A stretch of 64,000 nucleotides of DNA. Source: Chloroflexota bacterium. Its GTDB lineage: Bacteria > Chloroflexota > Anaerolineae > UBA2200. A model generated the notes under the pieces. The model ran no database searches. It was not told the origin of the DNA and worked only from the letters and a program-made list of their open reading frames with translations. Within the stretch, counting starts at the first letter, position 1, and each line of letters starts with the position of its first letter. The DNA is taken from positions 124,001 to 188,000 of the forward strand of contig JACIWW010000002.1 of NCBI GenBank assembly GCA_014360905.1, written 5' to 3'. The translations under genes and the position numbers were made by a program. Positions 33,829-43,169 of the stretch are shown one piece after another.

Positions 33829-36414
33829 TTAAGATCCGAGGTCTGGGTACTCCAGAAAACTGCCATCGGCAAACAGAACATAGACAACAGGACGGATACG
33901 GGATCGGATCATCTGCCCACGTTCAAAGGCTTGCCATTCAGTCGTATTGCCTCGTTCTTCTGTATTTGCCCAGCCTAGCCCTTCCTTGACTGCCCTTTGT
34001 GCGCACCAGACCAAGCCAAATCCGCGTTTGGGCTGTAAAAAGCCTCCTGGGGGAGTTGCTGTGCAACTGTATTCTGGCATGCCCTCCTGCCACTGATCGG
34101 CAAAGCTGTGCCATTGACCATCGTTGTACAACACAAAGATGTTCCGATCAGCTTCCCGCCAAATCATGTAACCCCGTTCAAAGGGCTGTTCCGCAATAAA
34201 CCCGCCTTGCATCTCTTCAGTTGGACAACCCAGGCCTAGGCGCAGAGCAGGCTCGCTCATCCAACGGCCAGCAAACGGTGGCCCTGGAACCCGCTGACAT
34301 GAGGGCTCCGGGATGATTGTTGCCGTCAGGCTGGGTTCAGGTTGGGGTGTCAGCGTGGGCCATGGCGTTGGCGTGTGTGTAGGTGTGGGAGTTGGTGGCG
34401 GTGGCAATAATGCATCGCGCAATACGTGCACCGTGCCTCTTTCCCTGTCAGCAATATACACGTATCCTCGTTGTACATCTACTGTCATGTCGTACGGGTC
34501 AAAAACCTGGCCGGGCTCGCCAGGCAAGCGAAGCTGCGCCACGGTACCAAAGCCGCGGCTATCGAGAATCCATAACTGAGGACCGGGTTCAACAGTCGGA
34601 TCCGAGGTAGTAGTGAGACAAAGGAAGACGTGGTGTGTCTTGGGGTTGTAAGCAAGAGCTGCTGGATACTTGGGCAAATCCACAACCGCTACCTGTCTGA
34701 AGTCGATGGCATCGTTGATAATCAATTGAAAGCGCCCAAAGCGCCCCGCTGTAGAGAAAACGAGCTGTCCCTCAGAATCTAGCACCATATCTGTGGTGCT
34801 CAAGCCCCCAACTGCACCTGGAATCAATTCTCCGCTGGTCAAATCCATCACATAGATAATGAAACCGCCATTGGAGCCGGGTATGCCATTGTGAGCCACC
34901 ATGTAAGCACGACCGCTTTTTGCGTCCAGTTCGATCTGAACAGGCTTAACGACCGAGCCATACGTAGTTAGCAACTCGATGTTGCGCAGTACCCGTTGGC
35001 TATCGGCATCCAACACGGCATCGCTGGCATATAACCGAGCTGCTTCGGACGCAACCGCAAGCCCTTGGGGTGCTGAACCAACGTTCACAGTCTTGACAAC
35101 CCGATTGTCACGCATCGAGATTACGCTTAAATCCCCAGATACATGATTTAAAACAAACAGTTGCCCCCGTTTAGCATCCACTGCTACCTCAATTGGATGC
35201 AACCCTACGGACACTTCGGTCGTAACGCGTTGATCCTGCAGCACGAAAACGCTGTTTGTGCTCGCGCAGGCGATGTAGAGTCGTCCAGTGTTTTCATCTA
35301 CCGCCATGTCCCGGGGCAGCAAAGCCAGCGGCACTACGGTGTGCAACTGGTTGGTTTCGCCATCTAGTATGACCACGTTCTCGCTATCCGCATTGACTAC
35401 GTATACTCGCCCCTTTTCATCCACAGCCACATCCCACGGTCGCAGTCCAACCGGCACGGTAGCGACCAACTGCAGCTTGCCGCCATCAATAACTGATACA
35501 TCGTTTGTCCAAGAGTTAGCCACGTAAATGCGTCCATTTTGGGGATTTACGGCTATGCCTCGGGGATCCCCACCAATAGGCACACGTCCCATCTCTTGCT
35601 GCCCAAACGCGGCATAGTTCACCAAATAGCTCGTATTGCTGACAGCGTCATATTCGCCTACGAGGAAGCCACCATGCACCGGGTCTGCTTCCAGTGTGAG
35701 ATAGACAGGGCACTTGAGCTGTGCTACAATGGTCATAGTTTCCAAACTCACGATTTGCACGCTATCATACACACTAGCATACAATAACCTGGTCGCTGGG
35801 TTCACCGTAAGGGCCAATATACCGATGGGTGCTGGCAAAGTTGCAGAGCCTATCCGTTCACCTGAAAAGCCGTCTAACACCCTGAGTACATTCTCCCCAC
35901 GTCCACCAACGTAGACGCGGCCATCCCAGGCAGCCAGGCAAGCGGGGCTTTTGACAGTGGGCACTGTCTTGACTACCTGATCGCTTGAGATGATGGAAAG
36001 GGAGTCATTCCCCTCGTTAGCTACGTACACGAAACCAGTCTTTGCGTCCGCTGCCAGGGCAACTGGCTTGTCGCCAACAGGGATTACTGCAGATACGCGA
36101 TTTCCTTCAATCACAGAAACATTGTTAGTGCTGCGATTGGCCACGTAGACTCGGCCATTCAATATGACGATCGCCTGCGGAGCATGACCTACACCACGCA
36201 GAGAACGAAGGGGTATTTCTCCGATAAGATACGGCCTATCGGGAAATGTTGGCGAGGGTAAGGCAGTAGCAGTGGGCAGCAAAGTAGGCGATGCCCCTTG
36301 AGTTGGTGCTTTGACGGTTGGCGTAGGAGTAGAAGGTACCGGTGTGGGGACACAGGATGCTAGCAAAAAGAGCACAGCGAATAGCGATAATATGCAGATC
36401 AATGCCCGACCCAT
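33829..36414 (-). CDS. YVTN beta-propeller lipoprotein
   Basis: An 861-residue exported protein. A lipobox (LFLLASC, C21) is followed by a Thr/Pro linker, then a large beta-propeller (about 50-660) made of YVTN repeats such as GRVYVANRSTNNVSVI, GFVYVANEGNDSLSII and GRIYVANSWTNDVSVID. A second Pro/Thr linker (about 675-705) leads to a C-terminal part with two related blocks, ERGYMIWREADRNIFVLY and ERGQMIRSRIRPVVYVLF. YVTN propellers bind proteins or glycans at the cell surface. ATG 36414 gives the signal peptide directly; the frame runs up to 36432 through the ribosome site. Confidence 0.87.
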   Translation of the reverse strand: MGRALICILSLFAVLFLLASCVPTPVPSTPTPTVKAPTQGASPTLLPTATALPSPTFPDRPYLIGEIPLRSLRGVGHAPQAIVILNGRVYVANRSTNNVSVIEGNRVSAVIPVGDKPVALAADAKTGFVYVANEGNDSLSIISSDQVVKTVPTVKSPACLAAWDGRVYVGGRGENVLRVLDGFSGERIGSATLPAPIGILALTVNPATRLLYASVYDSVQIVSLETMTIVAQLKCPVYLTLEADPVHGGFLVGEYDAVSNTSYLVNYAAFGQQEMGRVPIGGDPRGIAVNPQNGRIYVANSWTNDVSVIDGGKLQLVATVPVGLRPWDVAVDEKGRVYVVNADSENVVILDGETNQLHTVVPLALLPRDMAVDENTGRLYIACASTNSVFVLQDQRVTTEVSVGLHPIEVAVDAKRGQLFVLNHVSGDLSVISMRDNRVVKTVNVGSAPQGLAVASEAARLYASDAVLDADSQRVLRNIELLTTYGSVVKPVQIELDAKSGRAYMVAHNGIPGSNGGFIIYVMDLTSGELIPGAVGGLSTTDMVLDSEGQLVFSTAGRFGRFQLIINDAIDFRQVAVVDLPKYPAALAYNPKTHHVFLCLTTTSDPTVEPGPQLWILDSRGFGTVAQLRLPGEPGQVFDPYDMTVDVQRGYVYIADRERGTVHVLRDALLPPPPTPTPTHTPTPWPTLTPQPEPSLTATIIPEPSCQRVPGPPFAGRWMSEPALRLGLGCPTEEMQGGFIAEQPFERGYMIWREADRNIFVLYNDGQWHSFADQWQEGMPEYSCTATPPGGFLQPKRGFGLVWCAQRAVKEGLGWANTEERGNTTEWQAFERGQMIRSRIRPVVYVLFADGSFLEYPDLGS

Positions 36415-36579
36415 TATTTCTATCTCCCTCAAACCTTAAAACGTGGTTTTCAGCGCTCAGGTTCCCTACAGCCCCTGCCACAAATTATCGATTGGTTAGC
36501 ACCCTCCACCGCCATGTTGAGGTCTATCTTCTTTGCTACCTACTGTCAGCGATTATAGCATGAACAGGAAAAACGAAAA

Positions 36580-36603
36580 AGCCTGGCCACTTGGGGCCAG
36601 GCT
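36580..36603 (-). terminator. Terminator of the minus-strand LysM gene
   Basis: Perfect 9-bp stem AGCCTGGCC / GGCCAGGCT with a 6-base loop. On the minus strand it is followed by TTTTTCGTTTTTC. It lies 42 bases after the end of the LysM gene at 36645. Confidence 0.8.
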
Positions 36604-36644
36604 AGATGCGTACGTCCATGCCGCAGCACAAAGCCGTAGTTGTT

Positions 36645-37070
36645 TCACGGTATGCGCAATTTTTGGCCAGGATGGATGAGGTTCGGGTTGTCTCCGATGA
36701 GCTCCTTGTTGGCTTCGTAAATCTCGGGCCAACGCTTTGCGTCGCCGTACATTTCTTTGGCAATTTTGGACAAGGAATCGCCGCTTTGCACCACATAGAA
36801 GCGCTCAGCACCAGCAGCCTGCGCCTGAGCTTTCGCAGCTAGGCGCTCTCGCTCCTGTTTGGCAAGTTCTTCAAGTTTTTTCTGCTCTTCCAGGCGCTGC
36901 CGTTCGCTCTCCTCGAAACGTCTGCGAGCTTCTTCCATCTCCTGCCGTTCACGAGCGAGTTGCTCTCGTCGTGCCCGCGCTGCTTCTTCATCCACGCGCT
37001 GCGGAGTTGCTTCTTCTTTCTTTTCTTCTTCCTTCTTTCGACCGAAAAGACGATCTAAAATTGACGGCAT
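36645..37070 (-). CDS. Cytoplasmic-type LysM protein with charged coiled coil
   Basis: A 141-residue protein. It begins MPSILDRLFGRKKEEEKKEE, continues as a highly charged Glu/Arg coiled coil (about 10-85), and ends with one LysM domain (about 92-141, FYVVQSGDSLSKIAKEMYGDAKRWPEIYEANKE in two pieces of the canonical fold). There is no signal peptide, as in the BON/LysM-type stand-alone proteins. ATG 37070 has AAGGAG seven bases ahead; GTG 37076 is the alternative. Function is not known; a scaffold or stress role is possible. Confidence 0.8.
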   Translation of the reverse strand: MPSILDRLFGRKKEEEKKEEATPQRVDEEAARARREQLARERQEMEEARRRFEESERQRLEEQKKLEELAKQERERLAAKAQAQAAGAERFYVVQSGDSLSKIAKEMYGDAKRWPEIYEANKELIGDNPNLIHPGQKLRIP

Positions 37071-37203
37071 GCTCACTCTCCTTTTCTCCTGTCATACAAA
37101 TTACCGACCAGTGGCGAATCAAAACGATCTGCAGTATACAACTTTCAGCACACCAGACGCTGAAGCACCTACTACAAACGTATTTCGTACAAAAACTGAC
37201 CGG

Positions 37204-37611
37204 CTAGTAGGTGAGAACTCGGGGCAGTTTCTTGGCTTGCTGTACCCAGTCTTTGACCTGTTCCAGAGTGGGCAAGCGGCGCACCAGACTTTTGCGGTCG
37301 TTGACTTCCTTTAGCATGGCAAAAAGGTTTTCCGGATTGCGTTGCGCCAACTCGACCACCGTATCCACCCCTGCCTCTTCCAGCAAGTCGGAATATTCTT
37401 CCCCAACGCCCTTAATCCGGAACAGGTCAGCCAAATTTGCCCATTCTAGAATGAGTTTCTCGCTGATACCCGTCTTGGCGGCAAGTTCTTCGCGCTTTTT
37501 GGGAGTTGCGGCTGCCTCCAGAAAAGCTTCAGTGGTCGTGATGCCGGCCTTCTCTTTAAGCGCCTTTTTGTAAACCGGACCAATCCCCTCGATATCAATG
37601 ATCCTTGCCAT
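37204..37611 (-). CDS. DUF4332 (helix-hairpin-helix-like) protein
   Basis: A 135-residue protein. IDIEGIGPVYKKALKEKAGITTTEAFLEA and LFRIKGVGEEYSDLLEEAGVDTVVELA are two helix-hairpin-helix-like halves, the pattern of DUF4332. Such proteins may bind DNA or act as adaptors; function unproven. ATG 37611 is preceded by AAGGAGG; the long open frame before it is non-coding leader and overlaps the promoter region of the divergent ATPase gene. Confidence 0.8.
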   Translation of the reverse strand: MARIIDIEGIGPVYKKALKEKAGITTTEAFLEAAATPKKREELAAKTGISEKLILEWANLADLFRIKGVGEEYSDLLEEAGVDTVVELAQRNPENLFAMLKEVNDRKSLVRRLPTLEQVKDWVQQAKKLPRVLTY

Positions 37612-37699
37612 ACCATGCCTCCTTTGGCTATTTTGTGTGGTGCTCACAAAAATCATATCGAATAAAGAAGAATTAGTCAAACTAGCAGATACGCTTCTT

Positions 37700-37728
37700 T
37701 TGCCCGTGTTTCGGTCAGGATGTATAAT
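37700..37728 (+). promoter_or_regulatory. Promoter of the HerA-like gene
   Basis: TTGCCC (37700-37705), 17-base spacer, TATAAT (37723-37728), leaving a leader of about 93 bases before the start at 37828. Confidence 0.55.
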
Positions 37729-37827
37729 GCAACTAGCGTACTTTCCCGCTTTGTTGAGGTGGATAAGAGCATTTGCCACTAAGGAAACGGCAGCGATAAA
37801 CTCGCTGCAATTTGGGGAGGTGTCAAT

Positions 37828-40356
37828 ATGCAAGCATTTGAAAAACTAGGTGCCTTCTACCTGGGCCAGGAATACGATTTGGCACAGGACAAACGGCTTG
37901 AACAATTAATCATGTACGATGCCCGTGATCTCACTACCCATGCTGTCTGCGTGGGTATGACTGGCTCCGGAAAGACAGGCCTGTGCATTGATTTGCTGGA
38001 GGAAGCAGCCCTAGATAGCGTTCCGGCCATCATCATTGACCCCAAGGGCGACGTCACGAATCTCCTATTGACCTTTCCCGAATTGCGTCCGGAAGATTTT
38101 CAACCATGGGTTAATCTCGATGATGCACGACGCAAGGGCATGACTGTAGCAGAATACGCTGCTTACATTGCAGAAACCTGGCGCAAAGGGCTGGCTGATT
38201 GGGGACAAGGGCCTGAGCGCATCCGCATGTTGAAAGAAAGCGTGGACTTTGCTATTTACACGCCTGGTTCCGATTCCGGCTTGCCTGTTTCCATCCTGGC
38301 TTCGCTCAAAGCACCTGCTTTGGATTGGAGCGAAAATGCCGAGTTGCTGCGTGAGCAAATACAAGGCACGGTCAGTGCCTTGCTCGGACTAGTGGGCATG
38401 AAAGCCGATCCCCTGCGCAGCCGCGAGCACATCCTGCTTTCCAACATCTTCGAACATTTCTGGAGCCAGGGGCAGGATCTCGACCTGGCCAAGCTAATTA
38501 CAGCAGTGCAATCACCGCCAGTGCGAAAACTAGGCGTGTTTGATTTGGATACCTTTTTCCCGGAAAAGGAGCGCTTTGGCCTGGCTATGTCCTTGAACCG
38601 TATCATCGCAGCACCTACCTTTGGGGCATGGATTCAAGGCGAGCCGCTTGATGTCAATAGCCTCTTGTATACAGCGAGTGGCAAACCGCGGCACAGCATC
38701 TTTTACATCGCTCACCTGAGCGACTCAGAGCGCATGTTCTTTGTCACCCTTTTGCTGCAGCAAATCGTCACGTGGGTGAGGCAACAATCGGGTACAACCA
38801 GCCTTCGTGCGCTGCTCTACTTTGATGAGTTGTTTGGCTTTTTCCCGCCAGTTGCGAATCCCCCGTCCAAGTTGCCCTTGCTGACCCTCTTGAAACAGGC
38901 TCGAGCCTTTGGCTTGGGAGTTGTGCTCACCACGCAGAATCCAGTGGACATAGATTACAAAGGCTTGAGCAATGCTGGCACCTGGTTCATCGGAAAGCTG
39001 CAAACCGATCAGGATAAAGCTCGTGTGCTGGATGGGCTGCAGTCTGCATCTGCTACAGCAGGGAGCGTTCCGGATCGCAGCCAGCTTGATCGTAGCATAT
39101 CCGCCCTCTCCTCACGCATTTTTCTGCTGCACAATGTCCATCAAGATCGTCCCGTTATCTTTCAAACGCGTTGGGCAATGAGCTACCTACGTGGGCCACT
39201 CACCCGCCCTCAGGTACGCGAATTAATGGCCGAAAGGAAAGCTGCAATGGCTGCAATGCCTGCAACAGTTGCAACAGAACAGATAACTCGCGAAAAAGTT
39301 GCCCCCGCAGTCATGGAAATGGCTGCGGGCTATAGCCATATCCCTCCAACCTTGCCCCACGACTTGCCCCAATTTTTCCTGCCTGTGCGACTTAGCTCTG
39401 CTAGTGCTGTCGCTGCTCTGGAGAGAAATCAAGGGCGACGTGTGGAGGCATTGGAGAGCAAACTGGTCTATGAACCCGCTCTGCTGGCTTTGGGCCGTGT
39501 GCGCTTTGCCGATCGAGCTCGAAATGTAGATGAGACGAGAGAAATAGGCTTCCTGGTACCGCCTAATGCCCTGGGAACAGTGATCCGCTGGCAGGACGCG
39601 GAGCAAATAACAGTAGACCTGCATGGCCTCCCGACACAGCCAGAACCAGAAGCCCTTTTCGCCTCGGTTCCGTCACAGCTCAACACTGCCGCTAAACTGA
39701 AAGCAATCGAAAAGGAGTTTGCGGATTATCTATACCGCGAGCAAACATTAAACCTGCTATACATCCCAGCCTTGAAGCTTTATGCAGAACCTGGCGAGTC
39801 TGAGCGCGATTTTGCTGCCCGGGCCCAGCAACTGGCGCGCGAAAACCGCGATGCTGAGGTGGAAAAACTGCGCCAAAAGTACCAACAGAAGCTCGACCGG
39901 TTAGAAGATCAGTTGGCGCGAGAGCAAACGGAGCTCAGCAAAGATCGTGCTGAATACGAAGCGCGCAAACGGGAAGAGCTGCTCTCTGCTGGTGAAACGG
40001 TTATCGGCATGTTAGGCATATTCGGTCGCCGCCGAAGCACAACCACGCTCTCTCGTGCTGCGACCAAGCGTCGCCTCACTGCCAGCGCACAAGCCGATAT
40101 CAAGGAATCAGAGGAGCAAATCGCCTGCTTGCAGTCCGAGATCGAAAACATGCGCCGCGAGATGGAACTAGAAGCAGAGGCACTCAGCAAAAAATGGGCC
40201 TCGATCTTGGACAAAATCGAGACTTATCCAGTCAGGCCTGGACGTGGAGCAGTGCAGGTAACCATGATGGCGTTAGCTTGGACGCCTTACTGGGAAATTG
40301 GTTACACTTCAGCCAGCGGTAGTCTAACCCACGACCGTGTACCTGCTTGGCGCTAG
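37828..40356 (+). CDS. HerA-like (DUF87/DUF853-type) ATPase
   Basis: An 842-residue FtsK/HerA-fold ATPase. Walker A is GMTGSGKTGL (43-52). After it come IIIDPKGDVTNLLL and, near 330, LLYFDELFGFFPP, the Walker B region, followed by TTQNPVDIDYKGLSNAGTWFIGKLQTD, the usual end of the motor. Residues about 655-790 form a long coiled coil (ARENRDAEVEKLRQKYQQKL). HerA ATPases pump or translocate DNA, but no NurA nuclease is adjacent, so it may belong to the stand-alone bacterial group. A GGGGAGG site precedes the ATG. Confidence 0.85.
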   Translation: MQAFEKLGAFYLGQEYDLAQDKRLEQLIMYDARDLTTHAVCVGMTGSGKTGLCIDLLEEAALDSVPAIIIDPKGDVTNLLLTFPELRPEDFQPWVNLDDARRKGMTVAEYAAYIAETWRKGLADWGQGPERIRMLKESVDFAIYTPGSDSGLPVSILASLKAPALDWSENAELLREQIQGTVSALLGLVGMKADPLRSREHILLSNIFEHFWSQGQDLDLAKLITAVQSPPVRKLGVFDLDTFFPEKERFGLAMSLNRIIAAPTFGAWIQGEPLDVNSLLYTASGKPRHSIFYIAHLSDSERMFFVTLLLQQIVTWVRQQSGTTSLRALLYFDELFGFFPPVANPPSKLPLLTLLKQARAFGLGVVLTTQNPVDIDYKGLSNAGTWFIGKLQTDQDKARVLDGLQSASATAGSVPDRSQLDRSISALSSRIFLLHNVHQDRPVIFQTRWAMSYLRGPLTRPQVRELMAERKAAMAAMPATVATEQITREKVAPAVMEMAAGYSHIPPTLPHDLPQFFLPVRLSSASAVAALERNQGRRVEALESKLVYEPALLALGRVRFADRARNVDETREIGFLVPPNALGTVIRWQDAEQITVDLHGLPTQPEPEALFASVPSQLNTAAKLKAIEKEFADYLYREQTLNLLYIPALKLYAEPGESERDFAARAQQLARENRDAEVEKLRQKYQQKLDRLEDQLAREQTELSKDRAEYEARKREELLSAGETVIGMLGIFGRRRSTTTLSRAATKRRLTASAQADIKESEEQIACLQSEIENMRREMELEAEALSKKWASILDKIETYPVRPGRGAVQVTMMALAWTPYWEIGYTSASGSLTHDRVPAWR

Positions 40357-40751
40357 GATAGACTAGTTCGCTGTCAGCGCTAAGCGGTTCGATACCAAAA
40401 GCACTATATAGGTCTGCAGCAGTTTTCTTGCCTGTAGGCCAGATTGGCCATAGGCGGTGCTCCTTCTGGTACAGTTATTTCCGCAACTCTTTTTACTATA
40501 GGAGCACCCCCTTTTGTCAAAATTGCCTGTACCACCTGGTAACGATCTGTGGGCGCAAGCGCATTGTAAATTTGACAATGGCGCCAAGCTGTGGTAAAAT
40601 CACTTTGTTTAGTAGTGAAAGATTTCACAATTGGGCAGAATGAGGACTATACCTTAGGGGGCGTAGTCCTCGACCAGTTTGGGTCCCTATCAAACGCGTC
40701 TTTTGAAATGCGTTTGACTCATATATTCATGATTGCACAAAGGAGGCAGAT
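40357..40751 (+). other. 395-base intergenic region with structured leader of fhs
   Basis: No convincing gene lies here; a 74-codon minus-strand frame (40404-40628) has no recognisable content. The plus strand carries a strong promoter (40572-40600) and a leader of about 145 bases. The leader has two perfect hairpins: GAGGACTA (40642-40649) / TAGTCCTC (40664-40671) and TCAAACGC (40690-40697) / GCGTTTGA (40710-40717). The ribosome site AAAGGAGG of fhs follows. No known riboswitch class could be matched by eye. Confidence 0.6.
40572..40600 (+). promoter_or_regulatory. Promoter of the Wood-Ljungdahl cluster (fhs)
   Basis: TTGACA (40572-40577), exact 17-base spacer, TAAAAT (40595-40600); transcription would begin near 40607, about 145 bases before fhs. 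Confidence 0.65.
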
Positions 40752-42620
40752 ATGATCGTCGAAGTCAAATCACCAGTACCGAGCGATATTGAAATTGCTC
40801 AAGCGGCCAGACTGCGACCTATTCGTGAGGTGGCAGCTGAATTAGGCCTCTCAGAGGATGACCTTGACCTCTATGGCAAATACAAGGCCAAGGTTCATCT
40901 CGATGTCTTGGAGCGCTTGAAGGACCGCCCCAATGCCAAGTACGTTGATGTAACCGCTATCACCCCCACACCACTGGGTGAAGGCAAAACAGTAACTACG
41001 ATAAGCCTCAGCCAAGGCCTACATTATATCGGCAAAAAAGTTTTCACCTGTATCCGTCAACCCTCACAAGGTCCTACCTTCGGCATCAAGGGAGGTGCAG
41101 CCGGCGGCGGCTATGCCCAGATCGTCCCTATGGAGGACTTTAACCTGCACCTTACAGGCGATATCCATGCTGTAGGCGCCGCTAACAACTTGCTGGCTGC
41201 TGCCATTGATGCCCGCATCATGCACGAGGATGAGATGAGCGATGAGAGGCTGCTCAAAGCGCTCTGCCCAGATGACAAGTTTGCCCCCTGGATGTACAAG
41301 CGGCTGCAGAAACTGGGCATCAAAGCAGAGAAGCCGTCTGATTTGAGCCCTGAAGATAGGAGGCGCTTTGTCCGTCTGGACATTGATCCATACAGTATCA
41401 CTCTGAACCGCGTGATTGATATCAATGACCGGGCTATCCGTAATGTGGTTATCGGGCTGGGCACGAAAGACGATGGGCGACCTCGCCAAACCGGTTTTGA
41501 TATCACTGTCGCTAGCGAGGTGATGGCTATCCTGGCCTTGGCGACCAGTCTGAGGGACTTGCGTGAGCGCATCGGGCGCATGGTTGTTGGCACGGACAAG
41601 AACCACAATCCCATTACGGCTGAGGACCTTGGCGTAGCCGGGGCCATGACCGTCCTGCTTAAAGACGCGCTCATGCCTAACCTGATGCAGACCCTCGCTG
41701 GTACCCCAGCTTTTGTCCATGCCGGGCCGTTTGCCAACATCGCTCACGGTAATAACTCAATTATCGCAGACATGATCGGCCTGAAGTTAATCTCGGGCGG
41801 CTACCTGGTCACAGAGTCCGGTTTTGGTGCGGACTGCGGCATGGAAAAGTTCTTCGACATTAAGTGCCGTTACAGTGGGCTAATACCTAACTGCGTAGTC
41901 ATGGTTGCCTCTATCCGCGCTCTGAAGATGCACGGTGGTGGCCCAAGGGTGGTGGCTGGCGTTCCTCTCAACCCGGCTTACAAGCAGGAGAACCTCGAGC
42001 TTTTGGAGAAGGGTCTTTGTAACTTGGAAGCCAATATCAAGATTGCCCTCAAGTTTGGTATCCCGGTCGTGGTGAGCGTCAACAAGTTTAATACGGATAC
42101 GGCCAGAGAGATTGCGCTGGTAAAAGAAGCTGCCGTTGCTGCTGGCGCTGAGGTGGCCGTGGTCAATGAGGGGTGGGCGAAAGGTGAAGCTGGCGCTGCC
42201 GAACTGGCTGAAGCTGTGGTTGCTGCCTGCGAGAAGCCCAGCAACTTCCGGTTCCTCTATCCGCTGGATATACCGATCAAAGACAAGATCGAGATCATCG
42301 CCAGAGAAATTTATGGCGCTGACGGCGTTCTCTTTGAGGCAGCAGCTCAGCAAAAGCTCAAACTCTACACAGACCTTGGTTATGACAAACTGCCTATTAA
42401 TATGGCCAAGACCCATCTATCGCTGTCTCATGATCCAAACTGGAAAGGCGTGCCGAAGAACTACATGCTACCCGTGCGCGATATCCGTGCCTCAGTCGGT
42501 GCAGGATTCCTGTATCCGCTCTGCGGCGCCATGCGCACCATGCCCGGCCTGCCCTCCCGCCCTGTCTTCATGGACATTGACATTGACGTAGAGACTGGTA
42601 AGGTTTTAGGGCTGTCATAG
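40752..42620 (+). CDS. fhs: Formate-tetrahydrofolate ligase
   Basis: A 622-residue enzyme that makes 10-formyl-THF from formate, ATP and THF, the first THF step of the methyl branch. The nucleotide loop [13 protein letters not shown] (71-83) and the block [21 protein letters not shown] (split by the P-loop domain) are diagnostic. The protein is longer than the common form of about 557 residues, with extra sequence at the N-terminus ([18 protein letters not shown] is usual, the added parts are internal). It opens the carbon-fixation cluster; AAAGGAGG precedes the ATG. Confidence 0.96.
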   Translation: MIVEVKSPVPSDIEIAQAARLRPIREVAAELGLSEDDLDLYGKYKAKVHLDVLERLKDRPNAKYVDVTAITPTPLGEGKTVTTISLSQGLHYIGKKVFTCIRQPSQGPTFGIKGGAAGGGYAQIVPMEDFNLHLTGDIHAVGAANNLLAAAIDARIMHEDEMSDERLLKALCPDDKFAPWMYKRLQKLGIKAEKPSDLSPEDRRRFVRLDIDPYSITLNRVIDINDRAIRNVVIGLGTKDDGRPRQTGFDITVASEVMAILALATSLRDLRERIGRMVVGTDKNHNPITAEDLGVAGAMTVLLKDALMPNLMQTLAGTPAFVHAGPFANIAHGNNSIIADMIGLKLISGGYLVTESGFGADCGMEKFFDIKCRYSGLIPNCVVMVASIRALKMHGGGPRVVAGVPLNPAYKQENLELLEKGLCNLEANIKIALKFGIPVVVSVNKFNTDTAREIALVKEAAVAAGAEVAVVNEGWAKGEAGAAELAEAVVAACEKPSNFRFLYPLDIPIKDKIEIIAREIYGADGVLFEAAAQQKLKLYTDLGYDKLPINMAKTHLSLSHDPNWKGVPKNYMLPVRDIRASVGAGFLYPLCGAMRTMPGLPSRPVFMDIDIDVETGKVLGLS

Positions 42621-42680
42621 CGCATGGATTGAGAGGTGGTGGAGCGCTGCTCCTCCACCTCTGCTATACATTTTGTGAAT

Positions 42681-42709
42681 TTCCAAAAAGGACTTATCTG
42701 TGCTATAAT
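42681..42709 (+). promoter_or_regulatory. Internal promoter before the HMA-like/CODH genes
   Basis: TATAAT (42704-42709) preceded by TGC (extended -10), with TTCCAA 17 bases upstream as a weak -35. Confidence 0.55.
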
Positions 42710-42718
42710 TCATCCAAA

Positions 42719-42737
42719 TAGGATAATTTTTATCCTA
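42719..42737. promoter_or_regulatory. Palindromic operator-like site
   Basis: Perfect inverted repeat TAGGATAA-TTT-TTATCCTA, starting about ten bases after the -10 box, at or just past the transcription start. A repressor bound here would block the promoter of the HMA-like/CODH/ACS genes. The regulator is not identified in this window. Confidence 0.6.
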
Positions 42738-42783
42738 ATACGGTCCCAGAGCGGCCGTGTATCCAAACCAAAGGAGGGGAAAG

Positions 42784-43122
42784 GTGCCGATGGAAAAGGC
42801 TGTTTTCGATGTGCCGAAAATGTATGCTGACCACCATGTAGAAGCAGTGCGCAAGGCTTTGCTGGAATTGCCTGGCATTGAGCAGATTACGGCGAGCAGC
42901 GCTCTGAAGCGCGTGGTGATAGTTTATAATGACGGGCAGCTGGCCCCTGGCGTTATTGAGCAGAGTCTCCGTGCAGCGGGCTATGCTCCTGGAGAAGAGT
43001 GGGAACTGCCCAAACTGCCTGAAGGTAAGGAAGACCACTCCCCGTGGTTCCAGGTCATCCCAAGGGTAACGACTACGGATAGACGTGACCTGGAAATGTC
43101 GGGAGATTTCCGCAAGTACTAG
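42784..43122 (+). CDS. HMA-fold protein lacking the CxxC metal motif
   Basis: A 112-residue protein. Residues about 4-66 follow the heavy-metal-associated (ferredoxin-like) fold: AVFDVPKMYADHHVEAVRKALLELPG, then VVIVYNDGQLAPGVIEQSLRAAGY. The usual MxCxxC loop is replaced by KMYADHH, so cysteine copper binding is not possible; His or Met may take over. The C-terminal 45 residues are polar and unknown. It is placed between fhs and the CODH gene, which points to a role in this Ni/Fe/Co pathway. GTG 42784 has AGGAGG six bases ahead; ATG 42790 is the alternative. Confidence 0.7.
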   Translation: MPMEKAVFDVPKMYADHHVEAVRKALLELPGIEQITASSALKRVVIVYNDGQLAPGVIEQSLRAAGYAPGEEWELPKLPEGKEDHSPWFQVIPRVTTTDRRDLEMSGDFRKY

Positions 43123-43169
43123 ATTCTGCAGTTAACCTACCAAGATTGCTATAGAAGGAGCAAGATCCA

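Noticed and set aside
40404-40628. Small minus-strand open frame in the fhs upstream gap
   Set aside because: 74 codons from a GTG, no family likeness, and it overlaps the strong plus-strand promoter of fhs. The repeat GGTGCTCCT/AGGAGCACC inside is 46 bases from arm to arm and not a convincing structure.
41064-41747. Long minus-strand open frames inside fhs
   Set aside because: They mirror the codon use of the well-supported fhs gene and show no domains or ribosome sites.
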